This document shows positions 9,289-18,783 of a stretch of 64,000 nt of DNA, one piece after another. A program made the translations under genes and the position numbers. Each line of letters opens with the position of its first letter. Positions within the stretch are counted from its first letter, which is position 1. This DNA comes from JANJUB01 sp964586225 (lineage in GTDB: Bacteria; Armatimonadota; Fimbriimonadia; Fimbriimonadales; Fimbriimonadaceae): contig CAZPHD010000011.1 of NCBI GenBank assembly GCA_964586225.1, positions 1-64,000 of the forward strand. Direction: 5' to 3'. The notes under the pieces are model-generated. The model searched no databases. It was given only the letters and a program-made list of their open reading frames with translations, and was not told where the DNA came from.

Positions 9289-9900
9289 CTAGGCTTCGAG
9301 CTGGGCCTTCAGCTTATTCAGGGCTTCCGTCCACGCGGCGCGAAGCCCATCGGCCTCGTCGCGCGTTTGGATGCGGTTGTGCATCACGGCGATTGCTGTC
9401 TTGCCGTCCCTTTCAGTGAAGGTCGCATCGACGGTCGAGGGCGTTTCGACGCCCTTGGTCTTCCAGGTCAGGCGGACATCCTTCCCCGGACGAAGCCGAA
9501 CCCACATGCCTTCATTGCCCCCGTCATCGGTGTAGGCCACGCCCTCTTCGGCGGCGTTGCATCCGAGGAACGCGTTCTTGCCCGCCTGGGTGAAAGCGTC
9601 GTACACGGCCTGGGCGCTGGCTTTGACCGACTTGGTCACGCAGATGTTGTAGCCCTCGGCGAGACCATCCTTCTTGTTGACGATGCCACGCGCGGCTTCG
9701 TATTCGACCCAGATGGTCGTCGGCCACCAGACGTCTTTGCCACGACCGGTTTCGTCGTAGATCCACGAGATGGTGTCGCGCCGTCCGATTCCTGGGCCGC
9801 GTGCCTCGATGGCTTCGAACCATTGCTCCAGGGTCTTGCCCGTGGATTCGCGGCAGGCGTCGTCGTTGACGGCAAAGTCGGGTTGCAAGGTGATGATCAT
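9289..9900 (-). CDS. DUF4287-like plus SRPBCC domain protein
   Basis: 203 residues. Residues 10-75 contain ESTGKTLEQWFEAIEARG and resemble DUF4287, a short helical domain; residues 85-200 look like an AHSA1/SRPBCC domain (KSVKASAQAVYDAFTQAG, VDATFTERDGKTAIAVMHN, AWTEALNKLKAQLEA). The start ATG overlaps the stop of the WD40 gene as ATGA, so it is the third gene of a tetR-WD40-SRPBCC operon. Function unknown. Confidence 0.8.
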   Translation of the reverse strand: MIITLQPDFAVNDDACRESTGKTLEQWFEAIEARGPGIGRRDTISWIYDETGRGKDVWWPTTIWVEYEAARGIVNKKDGLAEGYNICVTKSVKASAQAVYDAFTQAGKNAFLGCNAAEEGVAYTDDGGNEGMWVRLRPGKDVRLTWKTKGVETPSTVDATFTERDGKTAIAVMHNRIQTRDEADGLRAAWTEALNKLKAQLEA

Positions 9901-11897
9901 GGGTTTTTCCTTAGTTTGAAGGGTCTTCGGTCGAGAATCCAGGTCTCACCGCTGCCGCCCATATAGGCGAGGCGGTGACCGTCAGGCGAGAAGCGAATAT
10001 CGAATCCTTGGACGGGCAGGTCACGGATGGCGAACACTTCAAGGCCCGTCTTGGGATCCCAAAGGTGGGCCGTAAAGTCGTAGCCGATGCTCGCCAGGCG
10101 CTTGCCGTCGGGGCTAAAGTGGACACCCCACTGGCTACCGTCGGTCTTGGTGGACCATTTGCGATCGAGGCTAGTCGCATCGAAGAGCTCAACATGCCCC
10201 GACGTGCCGCCCGTCGCAACCGATTTCCCATCCGGCGAGAAGGCAACTTCGACGGCATCGCTACTGAGCGTCTTGACCTGGCGCATGAGTTTGCCACTCG
10301 GAACCTCATGAATCTCCAGCGTCTTCATTGAGGCAAAGGCAACCCGCTTGGCATCCGGGGAGAAGGCGACGTTGATGGTGCCTGAGTCCATTTTGCGCTC
10401 GAAGACCGGCTTGCCGGTGGCCGCGTCCCACACGGTCGCGATGCCGGTGCTACCGTCGCCCCCGGCGATGAACTTGCCGTCCGACGACCAGTCCGTCGCC
10501 CGGATCTGGCCCTTGCCTTGGGCGATCCAAAGTTGGGTGAAGGTCCGCCCGTCGAAGCACCGGAGGCTGCCATCGTTTGAACCGGCCGCCAACCGCTTTC
10601 CATCCGGCGACCACGCTGCATCAACCACCAACGCTCCGAACTCGGGGGTTGAGCCGAGCAGCGCGCCCGTGCGGGCATCTCGAACCTGGAGGGTCTTGAG
10701 ATTCGTGCCGACGGCAATCTTGGTGCCGTCCGGACTGAACACACACGACCAAGCGCCGTTCAGTTCGTAGGTCGTCGAAAAGGCGCGAGGCTCTCGGGTG
10801 TCCCACACCATCACCTTGCCGGTGACGTCTGCGGAGAAGACTCGCGCGCCATCGGGGGTCATCGCCAGGCAGTTGATCGGCTGGTCGTGACCCAACAGCG
10901 TGGCGGTCAGCTTCTGAGTTGTCGCATCCCATATGCGGACTGCCCCATCCTGGCTACTCGTCACTAACCACGTTGAGCCAGTAGGTCGAGCTGAGGTCAC
11001 GTGGCCGCCATGCGCGAGGCTGAACACCTCGCGACCAGTCGCGATGTCGAAGTACTTTGCGGTCTTGTCTTTACACGCCGTCACGAGGTGCTTGCCGTCG
11101 GGGGTGACTTCCACCCAGTCAACGGCCTTATAGGCTGGCGAGACCTCCGGTGTGATCTCTCGCTCGATCTTGTAGGAGGCCATGTTCAGCTCGGCAACTT
11201 GATATTCCCAACATCCGATGTAGCAGTGGGCACCATCCTTGGAAAATGTGAGGCTGCTCAGCGGGTGAGTCGTATAGTCCATGTCGTGGACCATCTTCTT
11301 CGACTCAACGTCCCAAACGCGGATGAGGCCGACCGGAGATTTCGATTCCGGATGCATCCGCCAACCCACGGAGACCACGCGCTTGCCGTCCGGGGTGAAC
11401 GCCGCGTTGTAGGGCGTTACCGGATGATCGCCGAGGACGCCAATCGGTTTCGCGGTGCGGGCGTCCCACAGGCGGATGCTGTTGTCGCGGCTCGTGGTCA
11501 CGATGTGACGGCCATCTCCCGAAAAGTTGAGCCCAAACACCGAGTTCGTGTGGCCCTCCAGCTTGCCCTTGAGAGCCAGGGTTTTGGTATCCCACAGGCT
11601 GACGAGGCCGTCGGCGCTGGCGGTGGCGAGCGTCGTGCCAAAGGGCGAGACTTGAACTTTGGTGATCGACTTGTCGCTGGCTTGAAATGAAGCCACGCTA
11701 GCGTCGCACTGGGCGGTGAGGTAGTCCCATTCCCAACCTCGATGTTGCTTCGGCGCCTCGGCCAGCCACTGCTTGGCAAGTCGTGAGTTCCCGCGACTGA
11801 GAGCGGCCGTCGCGGCTTCGATGTGGGCGCGATAGCTTTGGAAGTCGGGAGTTGCGCCTTGGAGCGCAAGGGTGAGCGTGGCGGCGATGAGCATCAT
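9897..11897 (-). CDS. Secreted WD40-repeat beta-propeller protein
   Basis: 666 residues. A signal peptide (MMLIAATLTLALQGA) is followed by a short helical segment and about 13 WD40 blades with repeats such as FSPDGKRLA, GHTNSVFGLNFSGDGRHIVT and VWDAATGKPVF. The number suggests two seven-bladed propellers. The kinase domain found in many bacterial WD40 proteins is absent. The start ATG overlaps the tetR stop as ATGA; an upstream extension in the same frame lies inside tetR and is not used. Likely a periplasmic or exported scaffold. Its partner is unknown; the neighbouring SRPBCC gene is translationally coupled. Confidence 0.9.
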   Translation of the reverse strand: MMLIAATLTLALQGATPDFQSYRAHIEAATAALSRGNSRLAKQWLAEAPKQHRGWEWDYLTAQCDASVASFQASDKSITKVQVSPFGTTLATASADGLVSLWDTKTLALKGKLEGHTNSVFGLNFSGDGRHIVTTSRDNSIRLWDARTAKPIGVLGDHPVTPYNAAFTPDGKRVVSVGWRMHPESKSPVGLIRVWDVESKKMVHDMDYTTHPLSSLTFSKDGAHCYIGCWEYQVAELNMASYKIEREITPEVSPAYKAVDWVEVTPDGKHLVTACKDKTAKYFDIATGREVFSLAHGGHVTSARPTGSTWLVTSSQDGAVRIWDATTQKLTATLLGHDQPINCLAMTPDGARVFSADVTGKVMVWDTREPRAFSTTYELNGAWSCVFSPDGTKIAVGTNLKTLQVRDARTGALLGSTPEFGALVVDAAWSPDGKRLAAGSNDGSLRCFDGRTFTQLWIAQGKGQIRATDWSSDGKFIAGGDGSTGIATVWDAATGKPVFERKMDSGTINVAFSPDAKRVAFASMKTLEIHEVPSGKLMRQVKTLSSDAVEVAFSPDGKSVATGGTSGHVELFDATSLDRKWSTKTDGSQWGVHFSPDGKRLASIGYDFTAHLWDPKTGLEVFAIRDLPVQGFDIRFSPDGHRLAYMGGSGETWILDRRPFKLRKNP

Positions 11898-12538
11898 AGG
11901 GCGTCCTCGATTCGGGAGGGTTGTTTGGGGGCAGACCAGCGCGTGCCCTGGTCGAGCATCGCGTCGATATAGCTGCGCAAGTGGGTCACGGTCTGGTCGA
12001 AGTAGGCGGTGCTTCGATAGGTCTTGGCGAGCATCATGCCGCCTTCCATGGTGGTGAGAATGTGAATCGCGAGGGAGCGAAGGTCGACCTCTTGAGGGAA
12101 CCGGGCCTCGGCTTGGCGCAGGAATGCCTCCACGCAGTCCACCCACTGTTCGAAGTTGACAAGTAGGAGCGAACGCGCCGCTGGGTGAGTGTTCGAGAGC
12201 TCGATCGCAAGGCCCCCGATGGGGCAGCCGAGTTCAAACTCGAAGAGCAGGAGCATTTGGCGGTAGCCATCGAGCAGGCCGAAGACCTTCTCGATCGGGT
12301 CGTCGATGTGGGCGGTATGAAGATCGATGAGGTCGTCACCGATGTGGTCTCGATACGATTCGAGGACGGCGACGAGCAGGTCTTCCTTGGTTGGGAAGAA
12401 GTAGTAGAGGCTGCCCGCGTTGGTGCCGGACTCCTTGAGAATCTGGGAGATCCCGGTGGGCGTGTAGCCTTGCCGGTGGAAGAGATCTCGTGCGGTTTCG
12501 ATGAGCCGCTCGCGGGTTTGGGAAGCTGGTCGCGTCAT
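11894..12538 (-). CDS. TetR/AcrR family transcriptional regulator
   Basis: 214 residues. The N-terminal helix-turn-helix reads RLIETARDLFHRQGYTPTG and GTNAGSLYYFFPTKEDLLVAVL, the standard TetR pattern; the C-terminal ligand domain resembles the TetR_C_33/LmrA-YxaF type. It probably represses its own operon, which continues into the WD40 and SRPBCC genes through ATGA overlaps. A matching palindrome lies immediately upstream of the ATG. Confidence 0.93.
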   Translation of the reverse strand: MTRPASQTRERLIETARDLFHRQGYTPTGISQILKESGTNAGSLYYFFPTKEDLLVAVLESYRDHIGDDLIDLHTAHIDDPIEKVFGLLDGYRQMLLLFEFELGCPIGGLAIELSNTHPAARSLLLVNFEQWVDCVEAFLRQAEARFPQEVDLRSLAIHILTTMEGGMMLAKTYRSTAYFDQTVTHLRSYIDAMLDQGTRWSAPKQPSRIEDAL

Positions 12539-12539
12539 G

Positions 12540-12559
12540 TTAGTTGAATGATCATCTAA
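12540..12559. promoter_or_regulatory. Likely TetR operator
   Basis: An imperfect palindrome TTAGTTGA-ATGA-TCATCTAA (7 of 8 arm positions match) begins directly upstream of the tetR start codon. Position and symmetry fit autoregulation; not tested. Confidence 0.6.
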
Positions 12560-12600
12560 TATGATGTGTCGGGGTGGGGTTTGTCAAGGGGGCGGCCGGA

Positions 12601-12630
12601 TTTGGATTTTGGATTTTGGATTTTGGATTT
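12601..12630. repeat. Heptameric tandem repeat (TTTGGAT)
   Basis: Four perfect copies of TTTGGAT plus TT, in the 174-bp gap between tetR and the leucine-rich-repeat gene. Related 7-bp-period repeats occur at 34.06 and 40.10 kb. Confidence 0.9.
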
Positions 12631-12713
12631 CAGATTGGGGGAGGCTTCAATCAGAACTCTGCAATCAGAAATCGGCTGAGGGCGTCGGTGGGCTCGTCCC
12701 GACGCAAATGCCT

Positions 12714-14004
12714 TCAGTTCAGCACCCAGCATCGCCGTAGGCCAAGCTCCTGTCGAGTGCGGTGGAACTGGCCGACGGCCTTACGAGTCACCGAATTGAA
12801 GTACACCGTGAGCGACGCCAGATCGGGCAACGTGGCCAATGCGAGGAAGCCCGCATCGGTTAGTTCACAGTTCGGAAGGTCCAGTTCGCGCAGGCACTTC
12901 ATTCGCGAAAGGACCGCCGCGCTCGCATCACCCACGTAGGTGTTGCCAAGCGAGAGGCTCTTGAGCGACGTGAGGCCTCCTAAGTGGCGAACGCCTTCAT
13001 CCGAGACGGCGGTATCGCTAAGAACCAAACTCTGAAGACGGTTCAGACGGCCAATCGCCTCAAGTCCTTCGTCAGTCACGTCCGTGTCATGGACGTAAAG
13101 CGACTTCAGCGCTGGCATTGTCTCAAGCACCTTCAAGCCGGCGGAACTGACACCAGTCCTGGCCAGACCCAGTGACTCCAACGCGAGATGACCACGAAGA
13201 TGCAAGAGTCCGGAGTCGGTAACCGCTGTATCCGAGAGTGCAAGGTAGGCAAGTTCGGGCATCTCGTGGACAAACCCAAGTCCCGAATCACCAATCGCAG
13301 TCTGATCAAAGAGAGAGTGTGCGGAGAGCTGCAAGCGCGGGAAGCCGAGCGATTCCGTTATTCGTGAGCTTGGTGCCGCTCAACGACAAGGCTGTTAGCC
13401 GCTCCAGCGCGACAATGACGTCCATGGCGTCGTCGGTGATAAGAGTTTGGCCCAGGTAAAGCCGGTCTAAGTTGACATGCTTTGCGAGGTGTCGAATGCC
13501 GCGATCCGTCACTTGAGTCCCATCCAGGCCAACCCAGGTGAGATCAGCAAAGTGATCAAGAACGCGCACTCCTTCGTCGGTCACCCTCTTGCTGCGAACT
13601 GAGAACTCGGTGAGTTTGGACAAGCCCTCGAGTTGAGCCAGGCCACGGTCCGTGACGCGCATAGGGATCAGATTGAGGTGAGTGAGATTGATAAGCGGGG
13701 CAACACACCGCAGCCCGACATCGGATGCCCGTCGACACATTACGTCCAGTGAGGTGAGGCGAGTCAGCGACCCAAGCGGCCGGAGCCCCGCGTTCGTCAC
13801 CGACGACGAATAGAGACTCAGCTTCTCGAGCCCCTTCAACTGCTCGAGCCCGACGAGGTCCTCGTTCGAGTGGGGCTTCAAGAAGAAGCTGATCTTGCGA
13901 ATCCGTTCCGCTCGTTCACGCGGAATCGGCTCTCCCACGCGGAGACGCAACGCACGCCGCACCAGCATCTCGAGCTTTGGCCCGAACTCGACAAACTCAC
14001 CCAT
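12714..14004 (-). pseudogene. Leucine-rich-repeat protein, frameshifted
   Basis: Two frames together encode about 430 residues of cysteine-free LRRs with the unit LxxLxxLxLxxTxVTDxGLxxL, the type common in planctomycete-like ribonuclease-inhibitor LRR proteins. The upstream frame stops at 13306 (after ALAALRTLSL) and the downstream frame resumes as FDQTAIGDSGL with no loss of repeat phase. The break is in a CTCTCTCTTT run on the minus strand near 13308-13320; removing one base restores a single frame. It may be a recent mutation, a slippage site or an assembly error. The start ATG at 14004 lies 1 nt after the stop of the ankyrin gene, so both belong to one operon. Confidence 0.8.
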
Positions 14005-14005
14005 C

Positions 14006-16564
14006 TCAATCCCACCACAGATGCACGCGGCGCGTCGTCCGCAGGCTCTCCGCCAATCGATCCAGCGACTCGAATCCCTGCTCAATCAAGTCCGGGCAGA
14101 ACTCGTACAACTCCGCGGCAAACCCATCCACATCCGAAGGCAAGCGCGCAAACTCCAGGTCGACCGTATCGTATCCGATGCCGATCAGCGACCAGCCCAA
14201 GTCTTCATGCTCACGCAGGAAGCGTAGGATCTCAAAGACCCCGATGTCATGCTCGCCCGCATGAGGCTGGATCAGCGCCACCACCGTGTACGGGTCGGTG
14301 GTCGGCACCAGGAGCAGTTGGGGATTGGCGACCGGATGCCCGCGCCACGAGCCACACCAGCACGACGTCAGCTTGGGCCGCAACGACTCCGCAACCAGCG
14401 GCGCGGTCTCGAAGCCCGCGTTCATGCCCGCCGCCGTCGCATTCTCGCCTGCCGCCAGCCGCTCTGCCTGCCGGGCCTCGACCTGAGCCTGGAGCCGGAA
14501 GGTCACCGCACCGTAGCCACCGTCGACGAGCAACCTCGATTCGCCAACCTCGGCCTCAACGAGCGCAATATTGGACTCGAACGCTTCTCCGACCTGAATC
14601 GGCAAGTCCCGAACCCGCATGAAGACATCGGTCTCCCAGGTCGGTTCGGCCCCGGCCGCGATCAGCCGCTCGGCAACTGCCCAAAGTCGTCGCGCCGCCG
14701 CCAGCGCCACGATCGCGAAGCCTCGACCCACGCGCACGTTGGGGTCGCCACCCTGCTTCAGCGCCTCTTCGACCATCGCCAGCGTGGGCGGATCGTAATC
14801 GTTGAACATCTGCATGAGCCGCAACGTCGCGACGTGGCGATCTGAGGGATCAACCCCCTTGAAACACGCCCGCAGGTCGGCATCGCCGAGCATCGCCAAG
14901 TCGACCGGGCGGATGCCATCACGGTCCGCTCGGCGCGGGTCGGCACCGTGCTTGAGCAGGCGACGGACAATCTTCACCTCCGCCCGCTCGGTCGCGATCT
15001 GCAGCGCCGTGCGTCCCTGTGCGTTCAGATGGTCAACTTCCGCGCCCAGTTCAATCAGAAGGTCCACCGTCTTCGGTTCACGGGCGTCATGAAGACCGGC
15101 GCCTGGGTTCGCGCCCATCGTAACCAGCGAGCGAATGAGTTCGGCATCGTCTTGCCAAACGGCGCGGATGAGGTCGTCGTCGCTGACCTGCTGGCCCAGC
15201 GACTGCAGCGCCTTGAGGGCTTCGGCTTTCGCGGTCGCGTTCACGTTCCAAGTGTCCGTGATCGCTATGCGCTCGCCGGACTTGGGTCGCACTCCCGCCT
15301 TGATCATCATGGGGATCGCCTCAACGTGGCCGTACTGGGCGGCGGTTGCGAGGGGAGACTCGGGGCGGTTCGCCGGGTTGAGGTCGAGGTGCGGGAGCAA
15401 GCGCTTGAGCGTCTTGGTCCGCCGCTCAATGTGGAGCGCGTCCCAAACGTCGCCCTCTTCATCAGTCGTCGCGTTGAGTTTGGCCCCGGCTGCGAGAAGC
15501 ACCTCCGCGACCTCGGTGCGACCTTCCCAACACGCGGCGAGGATCGGCGTGAATCCGTCTTCATCGGGTTGGTCCACTTTGGCCCCGGCGTCCAGAAGCA
15601 TCTGGGCGACCTCCGCACTGCCGAAGTAGCCCGTGATCAGGAGGGGAGTGCCACCTTCCTGAGTCGGAGCATTTGGGTTGGCTCCGGCATCAAGCAAGGC
15701 CCGCACCACACCACGCTTCGGAGCCCGGCACGCCAGGTGAAGCGCAGTCTCGCCGTGCGAGTCGGCGCGGTGAACGTCGGCTCCCAGTTCAAGCAGAGCT
15801 TGGGTGGCCTCGATCGCACCTGCTTCGGCGGCCACCATGAGCGGGGTGCGCCCGCCAAAGACCATCGAGAGTTCCAGCGTGGTGCCCCGACCATACTTGC
15901 GCTCGTGGGGCGTCTGGTCTTGGACGTCAACGTTTGCCCCGGCGGTGACAAAGTCGCGAATCACCTGGGCCAGGTTTTGCTTTGCGGCTAGGTGGAGTAG
16001 CGTCGTGCCCTTCTCCGACGGAATCGGTTGGACAATCTCGTCTGCGGTCAGCACGGGGAGCGATTCTAGGGTCTTCATCGCCTTGATCGCCGCAACATGC
16101 TTGGCGAATTTCAGCTTCAGTTGCTTCCGCGCATCTTGGATGAGCTTTTTGACCGATGTCGCAGCAGCGGGTAGAAAGAATCCGATGTTCTCATCGAACG
16201 GATTTGCGCCATGTTGGAGCGCAATCTTTGCCAAATCCTCGTCACCATGACCGACCGCGATCTGGAGGAGGTGGCGCCCGTTCTCATCAAGCAGCGTCGG
16301 GTCCGCGCCAGCGGCGAGCAAGCAGTCGATACACTTTCGCGCTTGATTTCCGGCGGCCTGAATGAGCGGGCGCATCTCGACGGTGCCATCCGGATCAAGG
16401 CCCGCTTCCAGGCAGAGACGCAGCACCTCCACCTGGTCGGTTTCAAGCGCGGCCGCCCACAGGTGGTAAGGATAGGCCTCGAACTCGGCCAGAAGTTGTT
16501 CTCGGTGCGATCGCAGCGTTTCGAGATCGCCTAGACGGGCGGCGGCAAAGAGGTCTTGACTCAT
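14006..16564 (-). CDS. Ankyrin-repeat protein with C-terminal DUF4253-like domain
   Basis: 852 residues, no signal peptide. Residues 1-640 hold about 15 ankyrin repeats, for example GGRTPLMVAAEAGAIEATQALLELGADV and HGETALHLACRAPKRGVVRALLDAGANP (quoted in two parts of the array). The last ~110 residues (LLLVPTTDPYTVVALI, YEFCPDLIEQG, final WWD) resemble DUF4253, whose members end in a WWD-type motif. Its role is unknown; a protein-interaction function is expected from the repeats. The ATG at 16564 overlaps the restored stop of the exchanger gene as ATGA, and the LRR gene follows 1 nt downstream. Confidence 0.85.
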   Translation of the reverse strand: MSQDLFAAARLGDLETLRSHREQLLAEFEAYPYHLWAAALETDQVEVLRLCLEAGLDPDGTVEMRPLIQAAGNQARKCIDCLLAAGADPTLLDENGRHLLQIAVGHGDEDLAKIALQHGANPFDENIGFFLPAAATSVKKLIQDARKQLKLKFAKHVAAIKAMKTLESLPVLTADEIVQPIPSEKGTTLLHLAAKQNLAQVIRDFVTAGANVDVQDQTPHERKYGRGTTLELSMVFGGRTPLMVAAEAGAIEATQALLELGADVHRADSHGETALHLACRAPKRGVVRALLDAGANPNAPTQEGGTPLLITGYFGSAEVAQMLLDAGAKVDQPDEDGFTPILAACWEGRTEVAEVLLAAGAKLNATTDEEGDVWDALHIERRTKTLKRLLPHLDLNPANRPESPLATAAQYGHVEAIPMMIKAGVRPKSGERIAITDTWNVNATAKAEALKALQSLGQQVSDDDLIRAVWQDDAELIRSLVTMGANPGAGLHDAREPKTVDLLIELGAEVDHLNAQGRTALQIATERAEVKIVRRLLKHGADPRRADRDGIRPVDLAMLGDADLRACFKGVDPSDRHVATLRLMQMFNDYDPPTLAMVEEALKQGGDPNVRVGRGFAIVALAAARRLWAVAERLIAAGAEPTWETDVFMRVRDLPIQVGEAFESNIALVEAEVGESRLLVDGGYGAVTFRLQAQVEARQAERLAAGENATAAGMNAGFETAPLVAESLRPKLTSCWCGSWRGHPVANPQLLLVPTTDPYTVVALIQPHAGEHDIGVFEILRFLREHEDLGWSLIGIGYDTVDLEFARLPSDVDGFAAELYEFCPDLIEQGFESLDRLAESLRTTRRVHLWWD

Positions 16565-17488
16565 GATGGCGATCCTCGTACGAGCATGATGATATAGACC
16601 GTGTATGACCCGAGCAACACCCACGCCCGGCCCCTGGGTACCTGCGCGATCCGTTCGGCATTGCGAGCGCCACCGTCAGCAACCCAAAGAACAAACCGAT
16701 CATCACCGTTTGCACCTTAACCTCGATCGGGTGAATCAAGGAGGCCACACTCACGATGAACAGACCGTTGAACAGGTTACTGCCGAGAACGGTGCCGAGC
16801 CCGACCTCATCGTGACCGCGCGAACGGCTGATCACCGTCGTCGCAAGTTCGGGAATGAGGTGCCGATGGCCACGAGCGTTGCGCCGACCACGAATGGCGT
16901 CCATCCGAACGACTCGCCGACGTACTTCGCCCCCGTCACAATGAATCCACCGGCAAGCACGAGCAGGCCCAGGCCTATCAACGAGATTCCGAGGGCTTTG
17001 CCGTGTCCCTTCTCGCCGAGCACCTCTTCGGCGGCGTGCCGTTCGCGGAAGGCGTGGCGCACTGAAAGTCCCAACCAGGCGATGAACGACGCGAGAAGAA
17101 GGGCGCCATCAACCTGACTCAGCACACCGTCGTACAGCAATACGAACGTCAGCGCCGGGGCGAGGAGAGCGAATGGGAACTCACGCCGGGCCATCGCTCC
17201 GCGATCTTGAATCGGCCCGAACAACAGGGCGAGTCCGAGAACAAGGCCGATGTTCACGACATTGCTACCCAGGGCGTCGCCGAGGGCGATCTGGGGTGTC
17301 CCCGCAAGGGCGGCGTTCACCGAGACTGAGAGTTCCGGGCTAGAGGTCGCAAAGGCGGCCACGGTGGCTCCGATCACGCCCGCCGGAATCCGCGCCCACG
17401 AGGCGATTCCGACCAGCCCGCGCACGAACATCTCCCCGCCAACGCCCGCGAAGATGAGGCCTATGAGGAGTGAGAGTAGCGGATGCAA
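16561..17488 (-). pseudogene. Ca2+/cation antiporter (CaCA family), two frameshifts
   Basis: The first frame gives two alpha-repeat signatures of the sodium/calcium exchanger family: GATVAAFATSSPELSVSVNAAL with GDALGSNVVNIGLVLGLALL, and the start of the second, VGATLVAIGTSFP. The frame then breaks near 16853; the next frame continues ELATTVISRSRGHDEVGLG and GSNLFNGLFIVSVASLI. A second break near 16665 leads to a third frame, GRAWVLLGSYTVYIIMLV, the normal last helix. The third frame ends in TGA overlapping the ankyrin start as ATGA. Intact, it would be a ~300-residue ten-helix transporter. The gene may be dead or the sequence wrong. TTG 17488 has TAAGCT 6 nt upstream. Confidence 0.85.
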
Positions 17489-17516
17489 GGTGAGAGCTTA
17501 CACCGGTGGATCGCGG

Positions 17517-17975
17517 TCATATTCCGGCCCGAACGCGGAGCACACGCGCAAACTCTTCAGCCTGAGCGCTACCTACCAGCAAGCGACTTCCATCCTTCAG
17601 CGTGATGCGCACCCCTTGATTGCCCTGCATCGTGAGGGCTCGATTCTTGCCCATGCCACGTATGCCCCAGCCGCCAAACTCGCGCAAGGGGTCGTAGGTC
17701 TCGGCGGCTACGGCCCCAATATCCGAAAAGGCGATTCGCCGGGTGTAGACCGGCAGAAAGCCAAAGACAACCTTCAAACCCGCCTCATCGACTTCCGTGG
17801 TCATACGCATCAAAGCGACCAGCACAAGGATCACGCCCAGCGTGGGCGCGAGGGCAATCCAGGGTGTACCGCTGGCTTGTTCGGCGATGTAGATTGCTCC
17901 GCCCGACACGATGGCGACCAAGCCCATGAGAACCCAAACCCATGCCGCGACAAGTTGTGACTCACGAAACTCCAT
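17517..17975 (-). CDS. Membrane protein with PH-like domain
   Basis: 152 residues. Two transmembrane helices (about 10-32 and 40-60) precede a bacterial PH-like beta domain containing FGFLPVYTRRIAFSDIG, RALTMQGNQGVRITLKDGSRLLVGSAQAEEF (in segments) and a C-terminal helix. Such proteins are widespread and uncharacterised. TAATCT lies 5 nt before the ATG. The exchanger gene begins 28 bp downstream on the same strand, so the order may be one operon with the ankyrin and LRR genes. Confidence 0.75.
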   Translation of the reverse strand: MEFRESQLVAAWVWVLMGLVAIVSGGAIYIAEQASGTPWIALAPTLGVILVLVALMRMTTEVDEAGLKVVFGFLPVYTRRIAFSDIGAVAAETYDPLREFGGWGIRGMGKNRALTMQGNQGVRITLKDGSRLLVGSAQAEEFARVLRVRAGI

Positions 17976-18031
17976 GATGGAGATTACGGCCCAGGGAGGG
18001 GTGGGGATGCGGTTGCATCCCCACGACTGGG

Positions 18032-18725
18032 CTACGGCGCGACGAAGCCTATCGTCATCGTATACGCGCCATCACCGTTCGTCATACCGAACAAGAGACT
18101 GTTGGCGGTGGCAATGAACTCACCCCGACCGGCCCCGTCTAGCGGCACGCTCAGGCCATTGACGAACACAGTATCGGTCACCCGCGGGGTCACGGTCACG
18201 CTGTACCGCGCGCCGGTCATGAAACAGCCTCTACGGAAGTGATCACGATCGGCGGTTCCGCTCAGTTGTCCCGTCCCCCAGGGTACGCGGCCCCATCGGA
18301 GTTGCGTCGGCCCCATTGATGTCCTCATTGGGTTCAATTTCTGGCACGGGATCGTCAGTTCCGACTGTAAAGGGTTCGGCCGAAGTGCCAACCGTCCGCA
18401 AGAAGCTATCAACTGCGGCGATTGGCCCCGTGATTGCGTCAGCCGGAACTGTTGCGACGACGCTGGTCGCCGTCGAGTTAGTCACGTTAGCGAAGCCCAG
18501 GCCGAACCGAAAGCTAACCGGCGCCTGCGGGGTCCGGAAGATCGTAACCTGCGAGCCCGCAGGTCCGATGCACGGCCAAAATCCGCGAATCGATACCGGT
18601 TCGGGCGGTGGGATCGTCGAACTCGAATCGTCGTTGTCGCAGTCCAAGGGCGAGCAGGCCAAGATCGTGCCTGCGGCGACGACCGCGGCCAAGTTTCGAA
18701 CAGATAAGATCTTCAAAGGGATCAC
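18032..18725 (-). pseudogene. Lipoprotein with PPC-like domain, frameshifted
   Basis: The GTG start at 18725 follows a good ribosome-binding site (GGAGAGG). A lipoprotein signal with lipobox ILAC is followed by an IPT/TIG-like strand region and then EIEPNEDINGA, the usual opening of a bacterial pre-peptidase C-terminal (PPC) domain. The frame breaks at a run of five C (18275-18279; G on the coding strand); with four, it reads on as LGTGQLSGTADRDHF and ends at 18032 with a plausible beta-rich domain. About 230 residues when restored. Homopolymer error in assembly is as likely as a real mutation. Confidence 0.7.
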
Positions 18726-18783
18726 CTCTCCTACCCAGCATAAGGGATTGGCGCCGGAAATTCACCATTGATTTGACAATTCG

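Noticed and set aside
14948..15991. Plus-strand frame of 347 codons
   Set aside because: Antisense shadow of the ankyrin gene.
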